From contig NZ_NIDE01000014.1 of NCBI RefSeq assembly GCF_002197845.1, positions 248,001 through 312,000 of the forward strand: a DNA stretch of 64,000 nt, written 5' to 3'. Below are positions 25,083-34,925 of the stretch, in pieces; the first letter of the stretch is position 1; each line of letters starts with the position of its first letter. Under the pieces are notes generated by a model. It was not told the DNA's origin and did not search any database. It saw only the letters and a list, made by a program, of their open reading frames with translations. The position numbers and the translations under genes were made by a program. The DNA comes from Fimbriiglobus ruber. Lineage in GTDB: Bacteria > Planctomycetota > Planctomycetia > Gemmatales > Gemmataceae.

Positions 25083-25637
25083 CCGCTTCCACGGGTGTTC
25101 AACTCCAACGAGTTCGACGAGGATTCGTCGCAACGGTAAACAGACCGGCGTATCCGGCACAGCGCTCGCCGACCGGTTCATCGAGTGGATGAAGTAACGA
25201 CGACCGGCAGAGGTGGGTGGGTCGGTGAAGGTTGCTTCGCCGACCCGTAGTTGAGTGGGCGTCACATCTTGGAACCCGTCATTCTGGCGGGGCCAACCAC
25301 AACATCCGGGTCAACCGGACCATCCGCGAGGTATCGGTATCGCCGCCATGCTCCGGTAAAGCACAACCGCACCATCTGGCCTGGTGTGTTTCCCAATCAA
25401 ATTCCACCGTGGCGCATACCAGCTCGACCCACGGGATGTTTTCCGACCGGGCCGGAGGCGACAGCGCGTCCGCCCGCCGCAAAAACCTCGGATCTTTCTC
25501 CCACCCCGAGTACGTGAGCCGCGCGTAAAGGTTCGAAAAGCGATATCCGGCAAAAATTTATGTTCAACTTGCTACTGGCACGATAAAACAATCCGACGAA
25601 ACAATAAGTGGCCGCCTGGCAGAAAACGACGGTAACC
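25083..25637. other. Intergenic region with icd remnant, otherwise empty
   Basis: A 555-bp gap before the STAND gene. Its only recognisable content is the 57-bp icd remnant at 25141-25197. No promoter, hairpin or small gene was convincing in the remaining bases; short frames lack ribosome sites. Confidence 0.5.
25141..25197 (+). pseudogene. Remnant of the 3' end of icd
   Basis: Translated in phase this gives QTGVSGTALADRFIEWMK and a stop, against QAGASSTAFADRIIELMK and a stop at the end of icd (23880). DNA identity continues through the stop codon into the following CGACGAC-type bases. It is a fragment with no start, so non-coding. It shows a former duplication or rearrangement of the icd region, with the secreted gene at 24159 between the two ends. 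Confidence 0.7.
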
Positions 25638-28600
25638 ATGGATAGCAACCAAATACTCCCTACCGTCCGGATCTTCATCTCGAGCCCAGCTGATGTGGCC
25701 GAGGAGCGAGACCGCGCCAAGCAAGTAATTGAGGGTGTGCGACGAAGATATTCTCGCCGATTTTATCTTAAACCTGTTCTTTGGGAAGAGCTGGCGTTGC
25801 AGGCGGACATGTCGTTCCAGGAGGGGATCGATCGCGTCCTCTCGGAAGAGCGCGGGATCGACATCGCCGTTTTCATCCTTTGGTCGCGCCTGGGATCCCA
25901 GGTCGGGCCGCGCGTACTCAAGGCGGACGGGACGGAATACCTCAGCGGGACCGAACGCGAACTGCAACTGATGATGCTGGCCCGTCAGAATAGCGGTGGC
26001 AAGCGGCCGGCACTGATGGTCTACACCCGCCGCGACGAAACCAGCTTCGAGGAACGCCTGCGCGGCAAGCCGACGGCGGAGAAGGAGGCGCTCGTCGCGC
26101 AAAAGAAATTGGTCGAGTCGTTCATCACGGAAACGTTTCAAGACGCCGAACGCGGACACAACATTGGAGCCTACCATTCGTTCGACAGACCGGTGACGTT
26201 TTCGCAGCGATTGCGCGTGCATCTCATCGAGTTGCTGGACCACCTCGCGGGGGAGATGACCGAGACGGTGTGGGACATCCACAAGCAGGGGCCCCCGTTC
26301 CTCGGTTTAAAGGCCTTCCAGCCGGAGCACGCCGACGTCTTTTTCGGCCGAGAAGGGGAGGTGTTGGAGGCGCGATTCGTCTTGCGGGAACAGGCCAAGC
26401 AGGGGTGCGCGTTTCTGTTGCTGACGGGTAGTAGTGGCAGCGGCAAATCGTCGCTCGCCCGGGCCGGCATCCTCACTGATATTGTGCAGCACGAGTTGGA
26501 CGACCAGGTCGTGGCGTGGCGTTGGCTAGTCATCACTCCCGCGGAACTCGCGTCCGACCCGCTGCTGGCTCTGGTACGACGGCTGGCCGGTCCCGACGTC
26601 CTGCCCGATCTTCGCAACGACGTCACGTCGTTAGAGAAGCTGGCGCGGGGGCTGCGCGAACATCCGCAAAACACATTCGACTTTGGGATTCAGCCGCACT
26701 TCGACCGACTGGCGCGACAAAACGGACGCGTCCGGCTACTACTCGTCATCGATCAGTTGGAAGAAATCTTCGCCGCCCACGTGATGACCGCGGACGACCG
26801 TCGGGCGCTGCTGCGGGTGATAGAGACGTTCGCCAGAAGCGGATCGCTGTGGGTGCTGGCGACGGCCCGTAGCGACTTCTATCACCAGATCCAGGCGGAA
26901 CCGTCGCTGGCCCGACTGCTGGAGAATCGCGGCCCGATGCCAGTGCTGCCGCCCGGCCCCGACGCCCTGCAGCGCCTCATCGAAGAACCCGCCCGCCTGG
27001 CCGGGCTGCGGTTCGAAGTGTCCAACGGGGTGTCGTTGGCGGGCCGGATTTTACGCGACGCGGCGGCGCACGCCGAGTTATTACCGGTGGTGGAATTCGT
27101 ACTCCGCGAACTCTTCGAGAGCCGGACGCCGGACGGGCTGCTGACGGCTGCCGCCTACGACCGACTGGGCGGCGTCGACGGGGCGGTGGGCCAGAAAGCC
27201 GAGGAAACATTCCTCGGGCTGGACGCCGAGGCCCAGGCGGCGTTCTACGAACTCCTGCCGCTGCTGGTGACGCTAGAAGCGTCCGGCGACCAATCCGCCG
27301 TCCGCCGCCGCTGCGGGCTGGCGCTCCTCCGCGCCACCACCGCGCGACAGGTGCTCACCGACCGGCTGGTCGCCGGCCGCTTCCTCACGACCGACCGCCA
27401 GGACCAATCCCCCGTCGCCAGCCTCGCCCACGAAACGCTCCTCCGGAGTTGGCCGCGCATCGCCACCTGGATCACGACCAACCGCGACCACCTGCGCCTT
27501 CGCGCCCGCGTCGAACAGAGTCAGCAGCGGTGGCTCCAGGCGGGGCGGCACGACAGTCTCCTCCTGACAACCGGCTTGCCACTGGAAGAGGGCCGACAAC
27601 TGCTCGCGGACGGCCGACATTTGCTCGGCCCGGGCGTCGCGGAATACATTCAATCGTCAATCGATTCGTATGAGGAATCGGAATCCCGCGCGCGCCGCCT
27701 GCGCACCCGCGTGATCGGCGCCTTGAGCACGCTGACGATCCTTTCGCTGCTCGTCAGCGGGTGGGCGTGGCACGTGCAAGGTCTCGCCGGTCAAGCGCGG
27801 CTTTTGGCCGAGAACCGGGAGCAGGACGCCGTCAAGTCGAGGGACGAATTGACGCAGCAGGTTTACGACAACTCGATCGCCATCGCCGAGCGAGAAATTA
27901 CCAACAATCACGACATAGGAAAAGCGAGTGCTCTTTTGCAAGGGGAGACGTGCCCGGAAAACCTTCGCGGCTGGGAATGGCACTATTTGATGCGACTGAG
28001 GGACGGGGCGACCCCGCCGTTGGAAGGGCACAAGACGGGACTTTGGGGGGCCGAATTTAGTCCCGACGGTTCCCTGGTCGCGACGTGCAGTATCGACGGG
28101 ACGCTGAAACTTTGGGACGCAAATTCCAGGGACCTCGTCCACGATATTGATGCGGACCGGCTCCCGATTAGTCATCAAGTTCTTCAATCATTCGGGATAC
28201 CGCGTATCCCGATCATGTGCCTCGATTTTAGCCCGGACGGCAAGACGATCGCGACGGGGAGTTTTTCACCGCGCCTCCAATTCAACCCGGCGAAACCTTG
28301 GGAGGTCACGCTCGACCGAGATTCGCCGGGTCTCGTCCGGCTCTGGAACTGGGAGCGCGAGAAAGACGTTTCCAGTTTTCAAGACCAGAAGGGGATCGCT
28401 CTATCCTTGACATTCCGCCCGGACGGGCGGCAGGTTGCTTCTTCTAGCATTAGCCCGGACAACAGTTTTGTAATATTTGATGCGAAGACAAGTGAGGTGG
28501 TCAAGAAAATTACGGGCCACAAAAGTCAGATACACCGTCTGCGCTATTCGCGCGATTCCAGCTTGTTAGCTTCGGGGGACACCGACGGCTTCGTCAAGCT

Positions 28601-29990
28601 CTGGAACGCGTCGACGTTCAACGAATTGCTCAGTATCCCCGCCCACGCGGCCGCGCCGGTCACCGGCCTGTCGTTCTCGCCCGACGGAAGCCGCCTCGCT
28701 TCGTCCGGCGAGGATGGGGTGATCCGCGTCTGGGAAATCAGTACCGGCAAGAAACTTCTCGAACTGGAGGGACACGCCGGCGCCGCGCTCGATGTGCGGT
28801 ACAGCCCGGACGGGAAGCGACTGGCCTCGGCCGGGTTCGATAAAACGATTCGGTTGTGGGACGCCGGAACGGGGCAACCGAAAATCACGCTGCGCGGGCA
28901 TCGCGATTTGATATGGAATATCGCGTTCAGTCCGGACGGCCGGAAAATCGTCTCCGCAAGCTTCGATGGCACGGCGCGAATTTGGGACGCGACGCCGAGG
29001 GGCGTTACCAATCGTTCCGGAGAATTCATGGTCGGCGGCCACCAAGAGCGGGTGAATTGCGTGGCGGTTAGCAAAAATGACCGCCTCGCTTCCGGGAGTT
29101 GGGACAAGACCATCAAGCTTTGGGACGCCCGTTCCGGCACACCCGGTGCGACGCTAGAAGGGCACCACGGGGCAATTTTTGGCCTGGATTTTAGTAGCGA
29201 CGGCCGGCGCCTGGCATCGGCAAGTTGGGACCATACCGCAAAGGTCTGGGATTGCGAGACCGGTCGCGACCTGCTCACGTTTTCGGGGCACACGGCTCCC
29301 GTCCACGCGGTGGCGTTCAGCCCCGACGGCCGCCGCGTCGCGTCGGGAGCTTTCGACGGGCAGATCAAAATCTGGGACGCCGCGAGCGGGAAAGTTCTCA
29401 CCAGTTGCGACGGCTTTATTTTTCCCGTGATGGCGGTCGCGTTCAGTCCGGACGGAAAGAGAGTCGCTTCCGGAGGCGGCGACCGAACGCTCAAGGTTTG
29501 GGACGCCGAAACAGGTAAGCTCTTGCTGTCGCTCAAGACACATGGTGCGTCGATTCACGGCGTGGCGTTTAGTCCCGACGGGTCGCGAGTTGCGTCCGCC
29601 TCCTGGGATCATAGCGTCCGGCTTTGGGACGTGACGCCGGACCGGAGGGTTCGGGTCTGGGACGCGACGCCGCGTGAAGGAATCGCTCACGAACGCGAGA
29701 TCGGTGTTCTACGCGGACACGAGGACCGCGTGAATTCCGTCGCGTTTTCGCCAGACGGAAAACGGATTGCTACCGCCAGTGAAGATAAAACCGTTCGCGT
29801 CTGGGATGCGGAATCGGGTAAAGAACTTGCCGCGCCCCGACGTCATCGCGCTGTTGTCTTCTCAGTAGCGTTTCCATCGGACGGTAAGCGACTGGTTTCC
29901 GCGAGCTGGGAAAAAGATAACGGCATTCGTGCCTGGAACATCGGCCCCAATACCGAAGGAAGCCAGAAGCCGTTTGTTAACAGACCATAG
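25638..29990 (+). CDS. Giant DUF4062-STAND NTPase-WD40 protein, 1450 aa
   Basis: A multi-domain signalling protein. Residues ~8-110 form a DUF4062 domain ([31 protein letters not shown]). A STAND/AAA NTPase follows, with Walker [10 protein letters not shown] (264-272), Walker [13 protein letters not shown] (about 368-379) and [10 protein letters not shown]. Around 690-710 is a membrane segment ([20 protein letters not shown]). From about 793 to the end there are many WD40 units ([12 protein letters not shown]..., IRVWE), probably two propellers. STAND proteins couple target sensing by repeats to an effector domain; several are anti-phage, but this case is inference. I prefer ATG 25638; a GTG lies 30 bases earlier. 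Confidence 0.9.
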   Translation: MDSNQILPTVRIFISSPADVAEERDRAKQVIEGVRRRYSRRFYLKPVLWEELALQADMSFQEGIDRVLSEERGIDIAVFILWSRLGSQVGPRVLKADGTEYLSGTERELQLMMLARQNSGGKRPALMVYTRRDETSFEERLRGKPTAEKEALVAQKKLVESFITETFQDAERGHNIGAYHSFDRPVTFSQRLRVHLIELLDHLAGEMTETVWDIHKQGPPFLGLKAFQPEHADVFFGREGEVLEARFVLREQAKQGCAFLLLTGSSGSGKSSLARAGILTDIVQHELDDQVVAWRWLVITPAELASDPLLALVRRLAGPDVLPDLRNDVTSLEKLARGLREHPQNTFDFGIQPHFDRLARQNGRVRLLLVIDQLEEIFAAHVMTADDRRALLRVIETFARSGSLWVLATARSDFYHQIQAEPSLARLLENRGPMPVLPPGPDALQRLIEEPARLAGLRFEVSNGVSLAGRILRDAAAHAELLPVVEFVLRELFESRTPDGLLTAAAYDRLGGVDGAVGQKAEETFLGLDAEAQAAFYELLPLLVTLEASGDQSAVRRRCGLALLRATTARQVLTDRLVAGRFLTTDRQDQSPVASLAHETLLRSWPRIATWITTNRDHLRLRARVEQSQQRWLQAGRHDSLLLTTGLPLEEGRQLLADGRHLLGPGVAEYIQSSIDSYEESESRARRLRTRVIGALSTLTILSLLVSGWAWHVQGLAGQARLLAENREQDAVKSRDELTQQVYDNSIAIAEREITNNHDIGKASALLQGETCPENLRGWEWHYLMRLRDGATPPLEGHKTGLWGAEFSPDGSLVATCSIDGTLKLWDANSRDLVHDIDADRLPISHQVLQSFGIPRIPIMCLDFSPDGKTIATGSFSPRLQFNPAKPWEVTLDRDSPGLVRLWNWEREKDVSSFQDQKGIALSLTFRPDGRQVASSSISPDNSFVIFDAKTSEVVKKITGHKSQIHRLRYSRDSSLLASGDTDGFVKLWNASTFNELLSIPAHAAAPVTGLSFSPDGSRLASSGEDGVIRVWEISTGKKLLELEGHAGAALDVRYSPDGKRLASAGFDKTIRLWDAGTGQPKITLRGHRDLIWNIAFSPDGRKIVSASFDGTARIWDATPRGVTNRSGEFMVGGHQERVNCVAVSKNDRLASGSWDKTIKLWDARSGTPGATLEGHHGAIFGLDFSSDGRRLASASWDHTAKVWDCETGRDLLTFSGHTAPVHAVAFSPDGRRVASGAFDGQIKIWDAASGKVLTSCDGFIFPVMAVAFSPDGKRVASGGGDRTLKVWDAETGKLLLSLKTHGASIHGVAFSPDGSRVASASWDHSVRLWDVTPDRRVRVWDATPREGIAHEREIGVLRGHEDRVNSVAFSPDGKRIATASEDKTVRVWDAESGKELAAPRRHRAVVFSVAFPSDGKRLVSASWEKDNGIRAWNIGPNTEGSQKPFVNRP

Positions 29991-30183
29991 ATTGCACGCC
30001 GCGGTTCCTCGCGGTTATTCTCGAACAGAAGGGCGACGCTGTCCCGTGTGAATTGCAAACCGGCCTATTGAGCGAGTGTCAGTCGCTTGCGGTCGATTTG
30101 CGAAAGATCGAGCCAATACGGGGAAAAGACACTCGCCGCCTCACGTGGGCCGACTCTTAACGGAGCGTCCTGTTAACGCACAT

Positions 30184-30996
30184 CTATTGTCCGCCTTGAC
30201 CACGTTCGCTCGGGACTTTCTCGACTTTCCAGTCTTTGGGCGGCGGGACATAGTCGAAGTCGCTGCGCCTGACGTTGTCGGTATTCACGGTCACATTTTC
30301 GAAAAGCCACTCCTCGCTGTCTCCCGTTTCTTGTCGGAGGGCAATACACGCGGGCGCGAACGCCGGGCGCGCATCGCCCGGCTTTATCAGGGCCACGATG
30401 ATGTGGTCGTACCGTTCCTGGTCTTCGGTCCAGCGGGGGTTGAGTTGTAGGTAAAGGTAGTGGCGATCTTCTCTTAGTAGTCTGACCTGGAACCGCTTCG
30501 TCAGTTCCCCTGGCCCGAACTGCCCCACCGTCAGCGAATTGACGATGTGATCCTTCATGCCGAAGAACAGCCGGTACCACCACGACTGTTTTATCCGCCA
30601 CGGAGCCCCCGCCGAACCCGGGGGCGGGGGACCGACCGGGCCGTCCCAGTTCAGTCGAAACTCCTTGACGATTTTGGCCGTCCCGTTGTACTCCCACATG
30701 ACATCCCGGGTGACGACGTAAGCCGTGTAGTTGTTCGGATCCTCCAAACCGTCTGGCTTCATTGTTTGCGCGACCCGGAGCCGCACGCAATCCGGTTTCA
30801 AAGCCTGAAACGAGCCCACGGATTTCGTCTCTTTACGCAGAACCATATTCCGGTGAGTCAGCGTTAGCCTGGCGCAGTGAAAAATGGTCGTCTCGGCCAT
30901 CGCCTTTTCCCACGCCGCAAGGTGGGCGGGGAGCGACGACTGGGGGCCGACGACGGTGGCGATAGCGACCGCGACGACAAACGACGGACACGACAT
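30184..30996 (-). CDS. Secreted protein, TIGR03009-like
   Basis: A 270-residue exported protein. The ATG at 30996 starts MSCPSFVVAVAIATVVG and has GGGAGG nearby, so it is preferred to a longer frame. The mature part contains WEKAMAETTIFHCARLTLTHRNMVLRKE, YNGTAKIVKEFRL and a basic Pro-rich tail (DYVPPPKDWKVEKVP). The pattern resembles planctomycete TIGR03009-type outer-membrane-associated proteins, in which a beta-rich domain of this size follows a signal peptide. I assign the family only tentatively. The STAND gene converges on it with 193 bases between stops. Confidence 0.7.
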   Translation of the reverse strand: MSCPSFVVAVAIATVVGPQSSLPAHLAAWEKAMAETTIFHCARLTLTHRNMVLRKETKSVGSFQALKPDCVRLRVAQTMKPDGLEDPNNYTAYVVTRDVMWEYNGTAKIVKEFRLNWDGPVGPPPPGSAGAPWRIKQSWWYRLFFGMKDHIVNSLTVGQFGPGELTKRFQVRLLREDRHYLYLQLNPRWTEDQERYDHIIVALIKPGDARPAFAPACIALRQETGDSEEWLFENVTVNTDNVRRSDFDYVPPPKDWKVEKVPSERGQGGQ

Positions 30997-31087
30997 GACG
31001 AACCCTCCCCGTGACCAACACCCGCCCGCTCTATAGCCGGAGTTGGGGAGGTTGCGGAAGGGCAAGCGTGAGACCGTCGTCGCCGCC

Positions 31088-33358
31088 TTACGGCTCGGAG
31101 ATCAGCACGATCATCCCGAACGGCTGGACCGCCAGTGCCGCCCGCGCGGCGACGGGCGGCCCCTCGCCCTCGGGGAAGAAGTCGGCCGGCGATGTGGCGG
31201 CCGTGTCCACCAATAGGTGCCACCGGCGGCCGGTCGGAGACGCGGGGACGGTGAACGTCAGCGGGCCGGGGGTCACGTTCATGACTACGTAAAAGTCGTT
31301 GTCCGGCCGGTAGTCCGGGTCGCCGTCCCGGCCGGTGAACCGGCCGTCCAGCGTAAACGCCAGGTGCCGGGCGTATGGGCCGAAGTCCGGCTTGTACGGC
31401 TCGACCCCGTGCCAGTGGATGTCCGCCAACGGGGGCCGGGGCACGGCCTGGGGACGCCGAGCCCCCGAAGGTGCGGCGGCTCCCGGGGTCGGAGCGGCGG
31501 AGGTGGGCGAATGGCGGCCGGTTTCGTCGGTCGGCGCGCCGGTCTCGCCGGGGCGGACCGGGCCGGCGGACGGGAACCCGGGGGCCGATTCCAGCGGCGG
31601 GGCGACCGGGCTGAGCGTGCCGACGAAGAACCGGCGGCGGCGGAAGATCGGGTGCCGGCGGCGGAGCCAAATCATCTCGCGGACGAACCGGAGGAAGTCC
31701 TTGTTCTTCTCCTGAAGCGTCCAGTCGACCCACGACACGTCGTTGTCCTGGCACCAGGCGTTGTTGTTCCCGCCCTGGGTGCGGAGGAACTCGTCGCCGG
31801 CCAGGAACATCGGCACGCCCTGCGACATCAGCAGCGTGGCCATCAACCCCTTGGCCCGGCGGGTGCGGAGGGCGAGAACGCCGGGGTCGGTCGTCTCCCC
31901 TTCGATGCCGCCGTTCCAGGCGTAGTCGTCGTTCGTCCCGTCCCGGTTGCCTTCGCCGTTGGCGTCGTTGTGTTTGTGGTTGTAGCTCACGAGGTCCCAG
32001 AGGGTGAACCCGTCGTGGGCGGTGATGAAGTTGAGTGAGTGCCGGGGTAGACGGCCGCTCCACTGGTAGAGGTCGGCGCTGCCGCAGAGGCGGCTGGCCA
32101 GCGCCCCGGCGAACCCGCCGTCCCCCCGCCAGAACCGGCGGACATCGTCCCGGTACCGGCCGTTCCACTCGCTCCACCGCCGGCCGAACGGGAACCCGCC
32201 GACCTGGTACAGACCGGCCGCGTCCCACGGCTCGGCGATCAGCTTGGTGTCCGCTAGCACCCCGTCCTCGGCGATCATCTCGACGACCGGCGGCTCGACC
32301 ATCACATTCCCGTAGCGGTCCCGGCCGAGGATGCTCGCCAGGTCGAACCGGAACCCGTCGACGTGCATGTCCCCGACCCAGTACCGCAGGCAGGTGAGGA
32401 TCAGGTCGCGGACGAGCGGGTGGTTGCAATTGACGGTGTTCCCGCAGCCCGAGTAGTTCAGGTACCGCCCGGCCTCGTCCGACAGGTAATACAACTCGTT
32501 GTCGAGCCCCCGCAGGCTGTACGCCCGGCCGCGGTCGTCCCCTTCGCCGGTGTGGTTGAACACCACGTCCATGTAGACTTCGATCCCCTCCTTGTGGCAC
32601 GCCTTGACCAGGTCGCGGAACTCGTAGACCTGGCCGTGTTCGTCGGCGGACGCGGCGAACGCGGCCTTGGGCGCCGCGAACGCGATCGTGTTATACCCCC
32701 AAAAGTTGACCAGCTTCTCGCCGGTTTCCGGGCTGTAGAACGGGCAGTCGCATTCGTCGAATTCGTGGACGGGCAGGAGTTCGATCGCCGTCACCCCGAG
32801 CCACTTGAGGTACGGCAGCTTCTCGATCAGCCCGACGAACGTGCCCGGGTGGGCGACGCCGGACGACGAGTGGCGGGTGAACCCGCGGACGTGGACTTCG
32901 TACACGACCGTGTCTTCGTGCGGCGTGAGCGGCGGGCTGTCGTCCTCCCAGTCGTACCGGCGGCCGCGGACGAACAGGGTGCGGCGGCCGGTACGCTCGG
33001 GGTCGGTCTCGCACGTCCCGGCCCACACCGCCCCGGACGAGAGCATGGTGGACGCTGGGTCGATCAGGACGCGGGACGGGTCGAATCGGTGCTTCGGCCC
33101 CTTCGGCCCGTCCACCCGCCAGCCGTAGCAGAACGGCTCGGGCAGGTCGTGGACACGGACGTGCCAGTGGTCGCCGGTCCGGTTCCGCCGGGGGCAGAGT
33201 TCGATCTCGGCGATCGGTTTACCGCCGCCGTCTTCCGGGTAAAAGACCAGGCTGACCGCGGTCGCGTGGCGGCTCAGCACGCAGAAGTTGATCCCGTCCG
33301 GGGACCGGCTGGCGCCGAGCGGGAGCGGTCGCCCGCGCGACAGACGAAGGGTAGTCAT
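31088..33358 (-). CDS. glgX: Glycogen debranching enzyme (GH13, GlgX-type)
   Basis: A 756-residue GH13 isoamylase-type enzyme that removes alpha-1,6 branches from glycogen. Seen: CBM48-like start (PLPLGASRSPDGINFCVLSRHA), region I YMDVVFNHTGEG, region II VDGFRFDLAS (nucleophile Asp, about residue 338), region III IAEPWDAAG (acid Glu, about 375), and region IV FITAHDGFTLWDLVSY (Asp, about 450). All catalytic residues are present. An unusual ~60-residue Pro/Ala/Gly-rich segment (around PLESAPGFPSAGPVRPGETG) interrupts the C-terminal part before PLADIHWHGVEPYKPDF. The ATG at 33358 starts MTTLRLSRGRPLPLG, matching other GlgX proteins. Confidence 0.93.
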   Translation of the reverse strand: MTTLRLSRGRPLPLGASRSPDGINFCVLSRHATAVSLVFYPEDGGGKPIAEIELCPRRNRTGDHWHVRVHDLPEPFCYGWRVDGPKGPKHRFDPSRVLIDPASTMLSSGAVWAGTCETDPERTGRRTLFVRGRRYDWEDDSPPLTPHEDTVVYEVHVRGFTRHSSSGVAHPGTFVGLIEKLPYLKWLGVTAIELLPVHEFDECDCPFYSPETGEKLVNFWGYNTIAFAAPKAAFAASADEHGQVYEFRDLVKACHKEGIEVYMDVVFNHTGEGDDRGRAYSLRGLDNELYYLSDEAGRYLNYSGCGNTVNCNHPLVRDLILTCLRYWVGDMHVDGFRFDLASILGRDRYGNVMVEPPVVEMIAEDGVLADTKLIAEPWDAAGLYQVGGFPFGRRWSEWNGRYRDDVRRFWRGDGGFAGALASRLCGSADLYQWSGRLPRHSLNFITAHDGFTLWDLVSYNHKHNDANGEGNRDGTNDDYAWNGGIEGETTDPGVLALRTRRAKGLMATLLMSQGVPMFLAGDEFLRTQGGNNNAWCQDNDVSWVDWTLQEKNKDFLRFVREMIWLRRRHPIFRRRRFFVGTLSPVAPPLESAPGFPSAGPVRPGETGAPTDETGRHSPTSAAPTPGAAAPSGARRPQAVPRPPLADIHWHGVEPYKPDFGPYARHLAFTLDGRFTGRDGDPDYRPDNDFYVVMNVTPGPLTFTVPASPTGRRWHLLVDTAATSPADFFPEGEGPPVAARAALAVQPFGMIVLISEP

Positions 33359-33533
33359 AAGTGGATGCCGGCAACTCAGGTACGGTGTCCGGAGAGTGGT
33401 GTTACCGATAGCGACGGGCGCCGTCCGGGGCAACGGTGCCGGGGCGGCCGAAATTCCAGCCCGGGCTGGACGCGGGAACCGCCTGCGGGTTCAATTATCA
33501 GACCGGGACGATCTACTCCCTCTGGTACTCATC

Positions 33534-34133
33534 ATGGCCAAGGTGTGGCTCGCCGATTACGAGTGCGAATACGACGGGGACTTGCCCCCAGTCTGTATGA
33601 AGTGCGGGGCCGATGCGGAAACGACCGCCCGACAGAGTTTCCGGTGGCACCCGAGTTGGGTCATTGTCCTGATTTTCATCGGGGTACTGATTTGGGCAAT
33701 CGTCGCGTTGATCCTGACCAAGCGGATGACCGTCTACGCTCCGCTTTGTGCCGCGCACTCGAGGTATTTTTTCAAAGGCAGACTGGCCATCCTGGTGCTG
33801 GTACTGGGGGCGGTCGCCTACGGCATCGGGGCGGGCGTGTTCGGCGTCAACGTGATGAACGGGCCGAACTCACCGGACTGGGCTCCGGCCGTATTGATCC
33901 TACTGATCGTCGGGTTTTTCGTCGGTCTCGTGGCCGCCGCGATCGTCTCCGAGCGGCTCATCCGGCCGGCGGAAATTACCAACAACGAGATTCAGCTTGT
34001 GGGCGTGAGCCCGGAATTCGTCGACGCCATTCGAGACCAGCGCCGTGCGGAGCGCGAAGAGCGCGACCGTCGGCGGGAAAAAGGCGGTGGCAGGCGGCGC
34101 AACACCCGGGACGACGACGAGCGCGATTATTAG
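33534..34133 (+). CDS. Membrane protein with N-terminal CxxC site, tandem paralogue 1
   Basis: A 199-residue protein starting MAKVWLADYECEYDGDLPPVCMKCG. The MKCG and preceding Cys residues form a possible zinc or redox site. Then follow two hydrophobic hairpins (SWVIVLIFIGVLIWAIVALIL; LAILVLVLGAVAYGIGAGVFG) and a third segment, then an Arg-rich tail. The next gene, 32 bases on, is a clear paralogue with the same N-terminal pattern and a similar leader (CTCCCTCTGGTA just upstream). Neither has a Shine-Dalgarno site. Function unknown; they look like a duplicated gene pair. Confidence 0.7.
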   Translation: MAKVWLADYECEYDGDLPPVCMKCGADAETTARQSFRWHPSWVIVLIFIGVLIWAIVALILTKRMTVYAPLCAAHSRYFFKGRLAILVLVLGAVAYGIGAGVFGVNVMNGPNSPDWAPAVLILLIVGFFVGLVAAAIVSERLIRPAEITNNEIQLVGVSPEFVDAIRDQRRAEREERDRRREKGGGRRRNTRDDDERDY

Positions 34134-34165
34134 CCCCGCTTACTCCCCTCCTTCTGGTAAACGTC

Positions 34166-34789
34166 ATGGCCAGCGTCTGGCTCGCCGACTACGAGTGCGA
34201 ACGCGCCGGGGAACTGCCACCGGTCTGCATGACGTGCGGGGACCGCGCGGAAACGGTCGTGTGGCAGAAATTCCGATGGAATCCGTCCTGGGCTGCCGGC
34301 GGCCTGCTCACGCTCATAATCGCCACTCTGTTTTTCACGAGGTCGCGAGTCGTCCCGGTTCCACTCTGCGACCGGCACGGAGGACATCTTTATTACGGCA
34401 AGTTGGCGACTTTGTTGATTTCGTCGGTCGTCATCGGCGTGATCGTCTGGGCGATTGTTTGCGGGTCAGGCACGGAATTGCATGAGGCGACCCACTCGGG
34501 GTTGAACCGGCTCCTCGCGATATACGTGGTACTGATCGGCTCCGCGTTGGGTGTCGAGAGTGTTTGCCGTCGGCGTATTCGGTCGGATGAGATGACCGCT
34601 ATTGAAACTCGCCTGATTGGTGTCAGTGAAAACTTCGCGACGGCTCTGCGGGCGCAACGCCTCGAAAAACGGGATGAGTGGGCGAAGTGTCTTCTGGAGC
34701 GGGGAATACGACCGGACCAATACCTCGCGGAAGTACGCGGGGAGCCGGATCAGCTGCCCCGATATCACGACTACGCGCCTACGAAATAG
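34166..34789 (+). CDS. Membrane protein with N-terminal CxxC site, tandem paralogue 2
   Basis: A 207-residue protein starting MASVWLADYECERAGELPPVCMTCG, about 50 percent like the gene before it in the first 50 residues. Three or so membrane segments follow (LLTLIIATLFF; LATLLISSVVIGVIVWAIV; LLAIYVVLIGSALG) and a soluble tail ending RYHDYAPTK. Only 32 bases separate it from paralogue 1, so they are probably co-transcribed. The conserved Cys pair suggests a cytoplasmic or periplasmic zinc-binding head. No enzyme motif seen. Confidence 0.7.
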   Translation: MASVWLADYECERAGELPPVCMTCGDRAETVVWQKFRWNPSWAAGGLLTLIIATLFFTRSRVVPVPLCDRHGGHLYYGKLATLLISSVVIGVIVWAIVCGSGTELHEATHSGLNRLLAIYVVLIGSALGVESVCRRRIRSDEMTAIETRLIGVSENFATALRAQRLEKRDEWAKCLLERGIRPDQYLAEVRGEPDQLPRYHDYAPTK

Positions 34790-34925
34790 ATGACCCCGGC
34801 TGTGCCCGGGCGCCAGGAGTACGCCGCGACTGGTCTCAAAGTCGGCCGAGGCCGGGTGATATTGGGGCGGGTCTCTCCTAAATTAACCGTGCCCGTCGAA
34901 TACCCGACCCCGGTCGCGCGGATTC

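Noticed and set aside
25083-25637. tRNA or small RNA gene in the gap before the STAND gene
   Set aside because: No cloverleaf-like arms or T-loop consensus could be found by eye.
30864-32600. A 578-codon minus-strand frame overlapping glgX
   Set aside because: Wrong phase of glgX and low-complexity Arg/Pro; no start signal.
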